From Acetobacter ghanensis (GTDB lineage: Bacteria > Pseudomonadota > Alphaproteobacteria > Acetobacterales > Acetobacteraceae): a stretch of 64,000 nucleotides of DNA. Shown here piece by piece: positions 8,798 through 19,856 of this stretch. The notes beneath the pieces were generated by a model, which was not told the origin of the DNA, ran no database searches, and saw only the letters and a list, made by a program, of their open reading frames with translations. Made by a program: the position numbers and the translations under genes. The stretch spans positions 2,141,896 through 2,205,895 of the forward strand of contig NZ_LN609302.1 in assembly GCF_001499675.1 (NCBI RefSeq). Reading direction: 5' to 3'. Numbering within the stretch: the stretch's first letter is position 1; each line of letters opens with the position of its first letter.

Positions 8798-10096
8798 ATG
8801 CCAATGCCAGCCCCTTCCCACATTACCCGGCTTGAAGGCCGCACCATTATCAAACTCTCCGGACCAGACCGCGTACGGTTCCTGCAAGGGCTGGTTACGG
8901 CAGATATTGCTGCCCTCCAGCCCGGTCAGGCCACATGGTCTGCCTGCCTGACCCCACAGGGACGCTGGCAGGCAGATTTTTTTGCCGTATCCGACCCGGA
9001 TGACACCTGCCTGCTGCTGGACTGCGCCACCGAACAGGCCGAGGCGCTGCGCACGCTGCTCCTGCGGTTTAAACTGCGCTCAGACGTGCAGATGGACCTG
9101 ACCTCCCTCCCCGTTTACGCAGCATGGGGCAATGCCCCCAGCGTTGCCCTGCTGGAAAACGCCATAAGCGTGCACGACCCCAGACTACCCGCAGCGGGCT
9201 GGCGCCTGATTGCCCCGCCGATGGACACGGAACAGACCGCGACACAACTGGACTACGACCTCCACCGGCTGGCTCTTGGCCTGCCCGATGGGGTGCAGGA
9301 CTGCGAACAGGGGCGCACACTCGCAGCAGAAGCCAATATGGACCTGCTGGGCGGCATTGCATGGAAAAAAGGATGCTACATGGGGCAGGAAGTGACCGCC
9401 CGCATGCACTACCGTACCCTGCTCAAACGCCGCCTTGTGCCCGTTGCCAGCACAGCACCGCTCCCTGCCCCCGGCACCCCGGTTTTGTACGAAGGGCAGG
9501 AAGTTGGCACGCTACGCTCCTCGCGCGATCATATTGGTCTGGCGCTGATCAAAGTGGATGTGGTGGACAAAACCCTGACATGCCTTGGCCATAACGTAGT
9601 TGCCCGCCCCCCGCATGGCTGCTACCTGCGCTGGGCAGCGCACCAGATGCACCCGCCACCACATCGGACTAGAGCCATGACCTACACCGCCCCCGACGCC
9701 CCAGTGCTTGACGCCATGCTCAGCAGGGTCAACTACGACGCCTCCGGCCTGATTGCCGCCATTGCCCAGCAGCATGACACGGGCGAAGTGCTGATGATTG
9801 CATGGATGAATGCCGAGGCCCTGCGTGAAACACTGCTGACCGGGCGTGTCTGCTACTATTCACGCAGCCGCCAGAGGCTGTGGCGCAAAGGGGAAACATC
9901 CGGCCAGATCCAGCACCTGCATGAAGCCCGGCTGGACTGCGATGCCGATGCCGTTCTGCTACTGGTTAACCAGATTGGCGTTGCCTGCCATACTGGCCGC
10001 AGAAGCTGTTTTTACCGCGCCTTCAGCCCGACCGGACTGGTGGAACTGACCAAGCCGGAAATTGACCCGGCGGAGCTCTACCACACCCACGGCTAA
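8798..10096 (+). CDS. ygfZ: YgfZ/GcvT-like folate-binding protein, in one open frame with HisI
   Basis: As given, one 432-residue frame contains two proteins. Residues 1 to about 290 are a YgfZ/IBA57-type protein: LSGPDRVRFLQGLVTADI near the N terminus, LDYDLHRLALGLPDG, and the signature KKGCYMGQEVTARMHYR. YgfZ binds tetrahydrofolate and helps build or repair certain iron-sulfur enzymes. The rest is HisI. I know of no family pairing these, and a single added C in the CCC run 9652-9654 would create a TAG at 9670-9672, five bases before the hisI ATG. The fusion may therefore be a sequence artefact like the other one-base deletions in this window. ATG 8798 follows GTAGGAAAGACGAACC. Confidence 0.88.
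   Translation: MPMPAPSHITRLEGRTIIKLSGPDRVRFLQGLVTADIAALQPGQATWSACLTPQGRWQADFFAVSDPDDTCLLLDCATEQAEALRTLLLRFKLRSDVQMDLTSLPVYAAWGNAPSVALLENAISVHDPRLPAAGWRLIAPPMDTEQTATQLDYDLHRLALGLPDGVQDCEQGRTLAAEANMDLLGGIAWKKGCYMGQEVTARMHYRTLLKRRLVPVASTAPLPAPGTPVLYEGQEVGTLRSSRDHIGLALIKVDVVDKTLTCLGHNVVARPPHGCYLRWAAHQMHPPPHRTRAMTYTAPDAPVLDAMLSRVNYDASGLIAAIAQQHDTGEVLMIAWMNAEALRETLLTGRVCYYSRSRQRLWRKGETSGQIQHLHEARLDCDADAVLLLVNQIGVACHTGRRSCFYRAFSPTGLVELTKPEIDPAELYHTHG
9677..10096 (+). CDS. hisI: Phosphoribosyl-AMP cyclohydrolase
   Basis: A 139-residue HisI starting at ATG 9677 inside the longer open frame described above. HisI opens the purine ring of phosphoribosyl-AMP in histidine synthesis. Its zinc and magnesium motifs are intact: HDTGEVLMIAWMN, YYSRSRQRLWRKGETSGQ, LDCDADAVLLLVNQIGVACHTGRRSCFYR with the conserved Cys residues. 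No HisE domain follows, so the two functions are separate here. The ribosome site is weak (GAG 6 nt upstream), which would fit translation coupled to the upstream gene. No other his gene lies nearby. Confidence 0.92.
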   Translation: MTYTAPDAPVLDAMLSRVNYDASGLIAAIAQQHDTGEVLMIAWMNAEALRETLLTGRVCYYSRSRQRLWRKGETSGQIQHLHEARLDCDADAVLLLVNQIGVACHTGRRSCFYRAFSPTGLVELTKPEIDPAELYHTHG

Positions 10097-10109
10097 GAGC
10101 GGGGCCGCC

Positions 10110-11285
10110 CTACGCCTTCCGCGCGGCCAGCAGGTCCATAACGGCGCGGGCCGCCGCATCGGCTGGCAAGGCGCCACCCGGCCCTTCCAGCCCATGCAGG
10201 ACCGTGGCAAACGCGGCTTTTTGGGCCTGTGCCACGGTCGGGTTTTCAAACAACTTCTGCACTTCACGCGCCAAAACCTCCGGCGCACAATTTTCCTGCA
10301 ACAGTTCTGGCACAATCTCTCGCCCAGCCAACAGGTTGACCATGGCAACATGCGGCACGCGGATCAGCCTGCGCGCCATAAATGCCGTAAGCGGGTTAAC
10401 TCTGTACGTTACAGCCATGGGCACGCCCGCCAGCGCCAGCTCCAACGTGGACGTGCCCGATTTGGTGAGCGCCGCACCTGCCGCGGCAAACGCATCGTGC
10501 TTGTCCTGCACATCCGTCACAATAACCGGGCGGACCGGCCAGTTCCTTACCGCCTGTTCTACCGTTGCGGCCACAACGGGGGACACGGGCACAACAGGAA
10601 CCACATCCGGCATACGGGTTTTGAGAAGTGCGAGCATCTGCCCGAATACCGGCAACAGGCGCGGCACCTCTGACCGACGGCTACCGGGCATAAGCACAAG
10701 GATGCGCGCCGCATCCGCCAACCCATGCGTTGCCCTAAACCGCCCAGCATCGCCATCCCGCGCGCCGGATTGCAGGACCGGATGCCCGACAAAACGGGTT
10801 TTTAACCCGTGCCTGCCAAAAAACGCCTCCTCAAACGGCAGCAGGCATAACAGTTCATCCCACAGGCCGGGGAATTTGCGCACCCTCTTTTGCCGCCATG
10901 CCCAAACCTGCGGCGCCACGTAATGCACGCGCAAAATACCCATGCCAGCAATCCGCCTGAGCAGGCACAGGGCAAAACCGGGGCTGTCTATGGTTATGAC
11001 CAGATCGGGCCTGTGTGCCGCTATATCGTCCACCGCCTGATTAAGCCTGCGTGAAAGCTGGCGCACACGGGGCAGAATTTCCACCAGCCCCATAACCGCC
11101 AGTTCCCGCATGGGAAAAAGGCTTTCAAACCCCTCCGCCTCCATCCGCACGCCCCCTACACCCGCAAAACGGATATGCGGGTCCAGCGCACGCAGCGCCT
11201 GAATCAGGCGGGCACCCAGCACATCTCCACTCGCCTCTCCGGCCAGTATCCATATGAGGGGAGAAGAAGGGGAAAGACTGACCAT
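10110..11285 (-). CDS. lpxB: Lipid-A-disaccharide synthase
   Basis: A 391-residue GT19 enzyme that joins UDP-diacylglucosamine and lipid X to form the lipid A disaccharide, on the inner face of the inner membrane. Motifs include WILAGEASGDVLGARLI at the N terminus, FAGVGGVRMEAEGFESLFPM, VITIDSPGFAL, HYVAPQVWAWR, LMPGSRRSEV and the C-terminal ALTKSGTSTLELALAGVPM. ATG 11285 is chosen because family homology begins at SPLIWILAGEASGD; the frame stays open to 11381 without homology. It converges with hisI, 13 bp apart. lpxA and lpxD, its usual neighbours, are not in the window. Confidence 0.96.
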   Translation of the reverse strand: MVSLSPSSPLIWILAGEASGDVLGARLIQALRALDPHIRFAGVGGVRMEAEGFESLFPMRELAVMGLVEILPRVRQLSRRLNQAVDDIAAHRPDLVITIDSPGFALCLLRRIAGMGILRVHYVAPQVWAWRQKRVRKFPGLWDELLCLLPFEEAFFGRHGLKTRFVGHPVLQSGARDGDAGRFRATHGLADAARILVLMPGSRRSEVPRLLPVFGQMLALLKTRMPDVVPVVPVSPVVAATVEQAVRNWPVRPVIVTDVQDKHDAFAAAGAALTKSGTSTLELALAGVPMAVTYRVNPLTAFMARRLIRVPHVAMVNLLAGREIVPELLQENCAPEVLAREVQKLFENPTVAQAQKAAFATVLHGLEGPGGALPADAAARAVMDLLAARKA

Positions 11286-11447
11286 ATTCCTACACCTGAA
11301 ACACAACAGGGACACGCCACCATTCCGGCCTGATGCGGGATGCGCAACCCGTGATACGCAAAGAAAAACCTTTCCGCACACAAAAAGTCCGGTTTATGGC
11401 TGGGGGCACCCAACAACCAACCCAGTGTACAGGATATCTTCTGCCTC

Positions 11448-12905
11448 GTGAGTGTTCAGCAGTATATGCGTGAATGGACGGAACAGCCCGTCCGTAACGT
11501 TCTGGCCGGCATGGTCGGCACTTTTGCCCTTATTCCCGAAGTTATTGCCTTTTCCTACGCGGCTGGGGTCGCGCCGGAAGTGGGGCTTTTTGCTTCCTTT
11601 GTCATCAGCATTGCCATTGCCATAACGGGCGGTCGGCCGGGCATGATCTCGGGCGCGGCCGGGTCGGTCGCACTGGTTGCAGCCGATCTGGTGCATGGGC
11701 ATGGCCTGCAATATCTGCTGCTGGCGACCCTGCTGGCGGGTGCTTTTCAGGTTCTGTTTGGCCTGCTGCGCTTGCAGAACATGATGCGCTTTGTCTCACG
11801 CGAGGTGGAAACGGGCTTTGTTAACGCACTGGCCATTCTTATTTTTTCTGCCCAGATACCGCAGATGCTGCATGTTACATGGCACACTTACGCCCTTATT
11901 GCGGTCGGGCTGGCTATTGTTTACCTGCTGCCGCGGCTGAGCACGGCCATTCCCTCCCCCCTTATCTGCATTCTGGTGCTGACCGGGCTGAGCTATGCGT
12001 TCCCCATGCCTATTCACGTTGTGGCGGACCTTGGCGCGCTGCCCACCGGGCTGCCCTCCCTCACCCTGCCCCACATTCCGCTGACATGGGACACGTTCCA
12101 GATTGTGCTGCCCTACGCCTTTGCCATGGCCATGGTTGGCCTGCTGGAATCCCTTATGACCGCAGCCGTGGTGGATGAGCTGACAGACACGCACTCCAAC
12201 AAACGCATGGAATGCACCGGGCTTGGTATTTCCAACATTTTTGTCGGACTGTTCGGCGGCATGGCAGGTTGCGGGATGATTGGCCAGACCGTGGGCAACC
12301 TGCGCTATGGTGGGCGTGGCCGCCTGTCCACCTTTACTGCCGGGGCTTTTCTACTTCTGCTACTGGTTGCCATGCACAGGTTTGTTGCGCAGGTGCCTGT
12401 GGCCGCCCTTGTTGCCATTATGATTATGGTGTCCGTCAGCACATTCTCATGGTCCTCACTGCGTGACGTGGTGCGCCACCCCAAGCTGGCCTCCACGGTT
12501 ATGCTGGTCACTGTTGCTGTTGTTGTGCTGACGCATGACCTTGCCGCAGGCGTTGCCTGTGGTGTGCTGCTGAACGGGCTGTTCTTCTCGTTTCAGGTCA
12601 TGAAGCTGGTGCAGGTCTCAACGCAGGACACAGCAGATGGCACAACCCGCACCTACACCGTGCACGGCCAGCTCTTTTTTGCCTCAAGCAGCGTGCTGAC
12701 CGACGCCATAGATTTTCACGACACAGCCACAAACGTGGTGATTGATCTGGCAGATGCCCACCTGTGGGACATCAGCGCTGCCGATACTCTGGAAAAAACC
12801 GCAACACGGCTTGAAGAGCGCGGAAAGACCGTAAGCATCGTTCATGCCGATGCGCGTGCGGCCAAATTGCTGGCAGCACTGGGCCACCCCAACCTGCTGG
12901 CCTGA
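11448..12905 (+). CDS. SulP/SLC26 family anion transporter with STAS domain
   Basis: A 485-residue SulP protein: roughly a dozen membrane segments followed by a C-terminal STAS domain (about residues 395-485, [18 protein letters not shown]). The N-terminal signature [31 protein letters not shown] is typical. Such proteins carry sulfate, bicarbonate or dicarboxylates; the substrate is not set by sequence. The conserved region [31 protein letters not shown] is present. The start could be GTG 11448 or ATG 11466; neither has a strong ribosome site. A strong terminator follows. Confidence 0.9.
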   Translation: MSVQQYMREWTEQPVRNVLAGMVGTFALIPEVIAFSYAAGVAPEVGLFASFVISIAIAITGGRPGMISGAAGSVALVAADLVHGHGLQYLLLATLLAGAFQVLFGLLRLQNMMRFVSREVETGFVNALAILIFSAQIPQMLHVTWHTYALIAVGLAIVYLLPRLSTAIPSPLICILVLTGLSYAFPMPIHVVADLGALPTGLPSLTLPHIPLTWDTFQIVLPYAFAMAMVGLLESLMTAAVVDELTDTHSNKRMECTGLGISNIFVGLFGGMAGCGMIGQTVGNLRYGGRGRLSTFTAGAFLLLLLVAMHRFVAQVPVAALVAIMIMVSVSTFSWSSLRDVVRHPKLASTVMLVTVAVVVLTHDLAAGVACGVLLNGLFFSFQVMKLVQVSTQDTADGTTRTYTVHGQLFFASSSVLTDAIDFHDTATNVVIDLADAHLWDISAADTLEKTATRLEERGKTVSIVHADARAAKLLAALGHPNLLA

Positions 12906-12914
12906 ACACGGCAG

Positions 12915-12954
12915 GCCGCCCGCCCTTATGACGAGGTCGGGCGGCTGCTTTTTT
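12915..12954. terminator. Bidirectional hairpin between SulP gene and msrQ
   Basis: GCCGCCCG at 12915-12922 pairs with CGGGCGGC at 12938-12945 and is followed by a T6 run at 12949-12954 on the plus strand. It sits just after the SulP stop and overlaps the 3' end of msrQ, which converges. Confidence 0.85.
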
Positions 12955-13558
12955 GCATTTTGGGCACAAAACGTGTGGCCAGCACCGCCGCTGCAATAGC
13001 CGCATAAATAAACGGCTCTACATGCCAGACCTTAAAGGCGATGCTGTAGTGCACACAGGCCAGCACCATGGCCAGATAAACGGTTTTATGCAGCGGTGCC
13101 CACCGCTTACCCAGCCGCATAATGGACTTGCGTGTGGATGTTGCGGCCAGAACGCACAGAATAATAAATGCCAGCAGACCAAATATCAGGAAGGGGCGGG
13201 TCGTAAAGTCCGTCCAGATCAGGGCCGGGTCAAAACCGCGCGCCCAGGTCAGATAAAGGGTTATGTGCAGGGCCGCATAGGTAAACGCCAACAGCCCCAG
13301 CGGCCGACGATAGACAATAAGGTTGATCCTTGTAAAACGCCGCAGGGGCGTCACCATCAGGGAAATCAGCAGGAACCGGAAAGCATACCGCCCGAAGTCA
13401 TGCAGGCACTCCCGGTAAGGTTTTGGCCCTAGCCAGCCCATCCATGCTTCTGCCAGATCAAACACGGCTGGCAACAAAAACAGACCGTAAAGCAGAACCT
13501 GCCGCGCCAATGGCGACAAAGTATTGCGCCGTGCGCGACCAGCAACTGGTGGAGCCAT
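12926..13558 (-). CDS. msrQ: MsrQ heme-binding membrane subunit (YedZ)
   Basis: A 210-residue integral membrane protein of the ferric reductase-like fold, about six helices. Family features are DFGRYAFRFLLISLMVTPLRR, RRPLGLLAFTYAALHITLYL with a heme-ligand His, and KRWAPLHKTVYLAMVLACVHY with two more His. MsrQ passes electrons from the quinone pool or flavin to periplasmic MsrP, which repairs methionine sulfoxide. No msrP gene lies on either side: upstream is a divergent dehydrogenase gene and downstream the SulP gene. ATG 13558 begins the frame. The partner must be elsewhere or absent. Confidence 0.9.
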   Translation of the reverse strand: MAPPVAGRARRNTLSPLARQVLLYGLFLLPAVFDLAEAWMGWLGPKPYRECLHDFGRYAFRFLLISLMVTPLRRFTRINLIVYRRPLGLLAFTYAALHITLYLTWARGFDPALIWTDFTTRPFLIFGLLAFIILCVLAATSTRKSIMRLGKRWAPLHKTVYLAMVLACVHYSIAFKVWHVEPFIYAAIAAAVLATRFVPKMQKSSRPTSS

Positions 13559-13685
13559 GACCTGCCCTTTTCCTGACTGAACGTTACCTTACCAACCCAC
13601 GCACCCAAGCCATGCGCGTTAACCTTGGAAAGACTTTGTGCGTTATGTCCATAATACGCAAAAATAGGCAGGAGTCTCTGATATC

Positions 13686-14561
13686 ATGACCACAGCAAAA
13701 ACAATTGGCTTTATTGGTTTTGGCGCCATGGCCAGCCGTATGGCGGCCAACCTGAAAAAAGCAGGCTTTGCAGCAATTGCCTACACCCCATCTGGCAAGG
13801 GGGGAGATGAGAGCATTGCCTTCCTGCCCACACCGGCGGACGTTGCCAAAACAGCCGATCTTGTTCTTGTGTGTGTACCAGATGATGAGGCACTGGCCGC
13901 CAGCATGTACGGCCCGCAAGGGCTGCTGGCAGGTATGCCCGAAGGTAGCCTGCTGCTGAACACTAGCTCCGTCTCGCCCGAAGCCGCACAGGCACTGCTG
14001 GAAGCTGGGCAGAAGCAAAAGGTCAGCGTTGTGGACTGTCCGGTTTCGGGCAGCACGCCTGAGGCTGAGACCGCTAATCTGGTTGTGCTGGCTGGCGGGA
14101 GTGATGATGAACTGGCCCGCGCCAAACCTGTGTTTGACGCCATTGGCCGCCTGACCATCCACGCTGGTCCAGCAGGGAGTGGCGCGCGGCTTAAACTGGT
14201 CATTAACGGCATTATGGGGGCCGGGCTGGCCGCCGTGGCCGAAGGCATTGCCTACGGACTGGCAGCAGGGCTTGACCGCTCCATGCTGTTTGACGCGCTG
14301 GACAACATGGCGGTGATCTCCCCCCACCACAAGCGCAAGATCAAAATGGCCAAAGCGGGTGACTTCTCACCCCAGTTCCCAACCCGTCTGATGCAAAAGG
14401 ACATGCGCCTGCTCATGGATGCCTGCGCCCGTCTGGCCGTGCCTGTGCCCACCATGGCAGCAGTCACGCAGGAACTCTCACTAACCCGCCGGGCCGCAGC
14501 CGATGCCGATTACTCGGCTCTGATTGGGGTTTTGGAAAACATTGTCGCCAACGACCCGTAA
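13686..14561 (+). CDS. NAD(P)-dependent beta-hydroxyacid dehydrogenase (HIBADH family)
   Basis: A 291-residue protein of the 3-hydroxyisobutyrate dehydrogenase family. The N-terminal Rossmann motif IGFIGFGAMASRMAANLKKAG binds the cofactor; DCPVSGSTPEAETANLVVLAGG contains the substrate-binding signature; GARLKLVINGIMGAGLAAVAEG holds the catalytic Lys. It oxidises a beta-hydroxyacid or reduces the matching semialdehyde; members such as tartronate semialdehyde reductase and glyoxylate reductase cannot be separated by eye. It starts at ATG 13686 with AGGAG upstream and stands alone between divergent msrQ and a converging gene. Confidence 0.88.
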   Translation: MTTAKTIGFIGFGAMASRMAANLKKAGFAAIAYTPSGKGGDESIAFLPTPADVAKTADLVLVCVPDDEALAASMYGPQGLLAGMPEGSLLLNTSSVSPEAAQALLEAGQKQKVSVVDCPVSGSTPEAETANLVVLAGGSDDELARAKPVFDAIGRLTIHAGPAGSGARLKLVINGIMGAGLAAVAEGIAYGLAAGLDRSMLFDALDNMAVISPHHKRKIKMAKAGDFSPQFPTRLMQKDMRLLMDACARLAVPVPTMAAVTQELSLTRRAAADADYSALIGVLENIVANDP

Positions 14562-14564
14562 GGG

Positions 14565-14584
14565 TTTGCACACGCAAAACCCGT
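14565..14584. terminator. Hairpin between converging genes
   Basis: GGGTTTGC and GCAAAACCC form a short stem with one bulge and an ACAC loop, between the stop of the dehydrogenase gene and the stop of the next, converging gene. The T tract is short, so this is only a probable terminator. Confidence 0.45.
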
Positions 14585-15355
14585 TTACCCCCGTTCAAAC
14601 GCACGCAGGGCTTTAACGCCCTGCCACAAGACAGCAGCTCTGTCCCCCACTCCTCTGGGCTGGCCCGCCTGAGCGGAACCACGTGCCAGATCGCGCTTTG
14701 CCAGCACGGCAGGCAGCGCTGCGATCCTGACCGGTGCCGGGAGCCGGGGCCAGTCCAGTTCCGCCAGCCATGCCTGCCCCTGCTGGCGGAGTGCGCCTTC
14801 ATTCGCAGGATAGATGAACCGCCCTGACTGCTGGATGGCAGGCCAATGCCGCAGCATGGCCCCTGCACCATATGCCATGCCGCAGGCCTCCAGCCTGTGC
14901 AGCAGGTCGTCATCCTCCACCCCAAGCACTTCACCAACAGCACGCTGCAAGGCTCCGGGACCATCCCGCATCACCCCCAACCACGTAGCCAGATCTCGCG
15001 AGCCGGTCAGTTCCATCTCGCAGGAGTGAACAAGCCGGAGCAGTGTTACCTGCCGGGCCTGCCCACGCTCGAGCATCTCCAGCACAAAAGGCGCCAGATC
15101 GTGCTCGGGTGGGCGCGTTTGTTCCAGCACCTCGCGCCACCATTGCAGCCGGACCAGCCCCGCCATGGGGCCTGCAACAGCTGCGGAGCGTGCAGGAGCC
15201 AGCGCGCGAATCAGCTCATTATGGAACGCCAGCAGCACCAACCCGCCCTGTTGTACGGATGCGGGCAAAAAACGCGTACAAAGCAGCCTGTCCACATCCC
15301 CCGCCGCCAGCCGCGCCAATGCCTGCATATCCGCCTGTGTTGGATGGTTTTTCAT
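14585..15355 (-). CDS. Squalene/phytoene synthase-like protein, NDUFAF6-type
   Basis: A 256-residue protein with the all-helical squalene/phytoene synthase fold. It most resembles the divergent group that includes mitochondrial NDUFAF6, an assembly factor for respiratory complex I: LARLAAGDVDRLLCTRFLP, FHNELIRALAPAR and AGLVRLQWWREVLEQ. The Asp-rich DXXXD motifs that bind prenyl diphosphate in true synthases are not visible at the two expected places (FHNELIRAL and YGAGAMLRHW), so I infer a non-catalytic role. It stands alone, between a converging dehydrogenase gene and divergent sodB. Confidence 0.75.
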   Translation of the reverse strand: MKNHPTQADMQALARLAAGDVDRLLCTRFLPASVQQGGLVLLAFHNELIRALAPARSAAVAGPMAGLVRLQWWREVLEQTRPPEHDLAPFVLEMLERGQARQVTLLRLVHSCEMELTGSRDLATWLGVMRDGPGALQRAVGEVLGVEDDDLLHRLEACGMAYGAGAMLRHWPAIQQSGRFIYPANEGALRQQGQAWLAELDWPRLPAPVRIAALPAVLAKRDLARGSAQAGQPRGVGDRAAVLWQGVKALRAFERG

Positions 15356-15523
15356 GGCTGTATCCTACTGCTCCGGCGTGGTGGCATGTTGCAAATTCCC
15401 GCTGTTTCATGCGTAATGCACATATAGCTTTCCTTACGGACTGCCGCGCCACCCCACCCCCACCAGCAGGGCAAGTTTCCGTGAGCGAGGGAAAGAGACG
15501 CGGGTTTGAACATCCGATCTCTG

Positions 15524-15548
15524 TGCCATCTGGCACGCCCATAGCTCT
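15524..15548 (+). promoter_or_regulatory. Inverted repeat overlapping a sigma-54-like motif upstream of sodB
   Basis: GTGCC-ATCT-GGCAC forms an inverted repeat, and CTGGCACG-N4-TAGCT differs by one base from the sigma-54 -24/-12 consensus with the correct GG-N10-GC spacing. It lies about 50 bp before the sodB start. The NtrC and NtrX proteins in this window lack the sigma-54 contact loop, so it may be coincidence or just an operator. Confidence 0.3.
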
Positions 15549-15598
15549 GGGACAGGCGCGTTTTACACACGCCCTGCTTTATACGACGGAGTTATGTC

Positions 15599-16207
15599 AT
15601 GGCTTTTGAACTGCCAACCCTCCCCTACGCTCCCAACGCCCTTGCCGCCCGTGGCATGTGCCAGGAAACGCTCGAATTCCACCACGGCAAGCACCACCTG
15701 GCTTACGTAAACACCCTGAACACGCTGCTCGAAGGCAAGCCCGACCTTGCTGGCAAGTCTTTGGAAGAGATCATTCTTGCAGCACACGGCAAGGCTGACC
15801 TGACCGGCCTGTTCAATAATGCTGGCCAGCATTGGAACCACTCCTTCTTCTGGAACAGCCTGTCCACGACCGGTGGGGCTATGCCCGAAAAGCTGGGTGC
15901 CAAAATTACCTCAGACTTTGGTAGCATCGACACCTTCAAGGAAGAATTCCGCAAGGCCGCCATTTCCCAGTTCGGGTCTGGCTGGGCCTGGCTGGTGCTG
16001 GGCAAGGATGGCAAGCTGGCCATTACCAAAACCCCCAACGGCACCAACCCGCTGGCCGAAGGTCAGGGCAAGGCCCTGCTGACGGCTGACGTTTGGGAAC
16101 ACTCCTACTATCTGGACTTCCGCAACCGTCGCCCCGACTACATCACCAACTTCCTGGACAAGCTGGCAAACTATGAATTTGCCGAAGCCCAGCTGAACGC
16201 GGCCTAA
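15599..16207 (+). CDS. sodB: Superoxide dismutase [Fe]
   Basis: A 202-residue Fe/Mn superoxide dismutase that converts superoxide to oxygen and hydrogen peroxide in the cytoplasm. Metal ligands are visible: a His in EFHHGKHHLAYV near residue 28, His 81 in HWNHSFFW, and Asp and His of DVWEHSYYLDFRNRRPDY. The Gln in NNAGQHWNH is where iron-type enzymes place their second-sphere Gln, so iron is favoured over manganese. The ATG at 15599 has GGAG 7 nt upstream. It is a single gene followed by a strong terminator. Confidence 0.96.
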   Translation: MAFELPTLPYAPNALAARGMCQETLEFHHGKHHLAYVNTLNTLLEGKPDLAGKSLEEIILAAHGKADLTGLFNNAGQHWNHSFFWNSLSTTGGAMPEKLGAKITSDFGSIDTFKEEFRKAAISQFGSGWAWLVLGKDGKLAITKTPNGTNPLAEGQGKALLTADVWEHSYYLDFRNRRPDYITNFLDKLANYEFAEAQLNAA

Positions 16208-16242
16208 GTTTACAGCCCCAAGCCCCAGCGGCTGGAGCAGGA

Positions 16243-16276
16243 AGGCGAAGCCCCTTTTGGGGTTTCGCCTTTTTTC
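16243..16276 (+). terminator. Rho-independent terminator after sodB
   Basis: GGCGAAGCCCC pairs with GGGGTTTCGCC around a TTTT loop (one mismatch) and runs into T6. It lies 35 bp after the sodB stop. Confidence 0.92.
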
Positions 16277-16316
16277 ATATCCGCCATTCCAACAGTGTGC
16301 AGCTTATGCACACATG

Positions 16317-16350
16317 CCTCTTGATTGTGCCCTCCCCCCTTCCAATCTTA
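16317..16350 (+). promoter_or_regulatory. Possible heat-shock (RpoH-type) promoter of clpB
   Basis: CCTCTTGAT at 16317-16325 resembles the CTTGA -35 element used by alphaproteobacterial RpoH, and CAATCTTAG lies 17 bases on. The -10 match is modest. It sits about 95 bp before the clpB start. No CIRCE element is seen here. Confidence 0.35.
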
Positions 16351-16445
16351 GAATTGTCAACAAGGCAGACCCTGCCCTCCGTTGCCGCACAGCGGGACGG
16401 GGCAAGGCCTTCAGTCGCCTAAGATAAAGGGACAAGAGGGATATT

Positions 16446-19060
<2,615 letters not shown>

Positions 19061-19094
19061 GCAGACCCAATCTGGCCTGCTTGCTACGGCAGAT

Positions 19095-19130
19095 AAAAAA
19101 ACGGGAGGGCCCGCGCCTTCCCGTTTTTTA
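19095..19130 (+). terminator. Rho-independent terminator after clpB
   Basis: ACGGGAGGG and CCTTCCCGT form a stem (with internal mismatch) flanked by A7 and T6, so it could act on both strands. It lies 40 bp after clpB. Confidence 0.85.
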
Positions 19131-19153
19131 TTATAGGAATAGGAACCAACACC

Positions 19154-19786
19154 ATGTCCGAGCCTGAATGGCTTGTCTGGGCCAGAGAGGTTCAGGCCAT
19201 CGCCCAAACAGGGCTGACCTTCACCAAGGACCCGTTTGACCGCGAACGGTATGAAATGCTGCGCCATATTGCGGCGCAGATGATGGCCAAAGGCAGTGCC
19301 GCCCCCATACAGCAGATTGAAAACCTGTTCAGCCAGCAAACCGGCTACGCTACCCCCAAGCTGGAAGTCCGCACTGGTGTGTTTGATGCCCAGAACCGGC
19401 TCCTGATGGTGCGTGAAGTGCTGGACCAGAACCGCTGGACCGTCCCCGGTGGGTGGGCGGATGTCAATCTGACCGCCTCGGAATCCGCCGCCAAGGAAGT
19501 GTGGGAAGAAACCGGCTACACGGTGCGGATTACGCGTCTGGCGATGGTGCTTGACCGGGCGCGACAGGGGCATGAACCGCCAGAAGCTTTTTCCATTACC
19601 AAAATGTTTTTTCTGGGAGAGCTAACCGGTGGCGCGCCTGCCACCAGCATTGAAACAAGCGAAGTCCGCTTTTTTGCCCGTAACGAGATCCCGCATGATC
19701 TTTCAACCGGGCGTATCTCCCGCAACCAGATCGACCGGTTGTTTGCCCATCATGCTGATCTAAGACTGATGACCGAATTTGACTGA
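19154..19786 (+). CDS. Nudix hydrolase with N-terminal Nudix_N_2-type domain
   Basis: A 210-residue protein. Residues 1-65 or so are helical (WLVWAREVQAIAQTGLTFTKDPFDRERYEML), matching the small domain found ahead of some ADP-ribose or nucleoside diphosphate hydrolases. The Nudix box follows near residues 99-124: GGWADVNLTASESAAKEVWEETGY, with the REXXEE core written as KEVWEE. It likely cleaves a nucleoside diphosphate linked to another group, ADP-ribose being a common substrate in this subgroup. The start ATG 19154 follows AGGAACCAACACC. It converges with hflX. Confidence 0.85.
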   Translation: MSEPEWLVWAREVQAIAQTGLTFTKDPFDRERYEMLRHIAAQMMAKGSAAPIQQIENLFSQQTGYATPKLEVRTGVFDAQNRLLMVREVLDQNRWTVPGGWADVNLTASESAAKEVWEETGYTVRITRLAMVLDRARQGHEPPEAFSITKMFFLGELTGGAPATSIETSEVRFFARNEIPHDLSTGRISRNQIDRLFAHHADLRLMTEFD

Positions 19787-19790
19787 TAAA

Positions 19791-19834
19791 AAAATAACGG
19801 AGCGCGGTGTAAACCCCACTCCGTTATTTTTAAA
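19791..19834. terminator. Bidirectional terminator between Nudix gene and hflX
   Basis: AAAATAACGGAG at 19791-19802 pairs with CTCCGTTATTTT at 19819-19830, giving a stem with A/T tracts on both sides that can serve both converging genes. Confidence 0.85.
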
Positions 19835-19856
19835 ACCTACTCCCCAAAGCCTGCAT

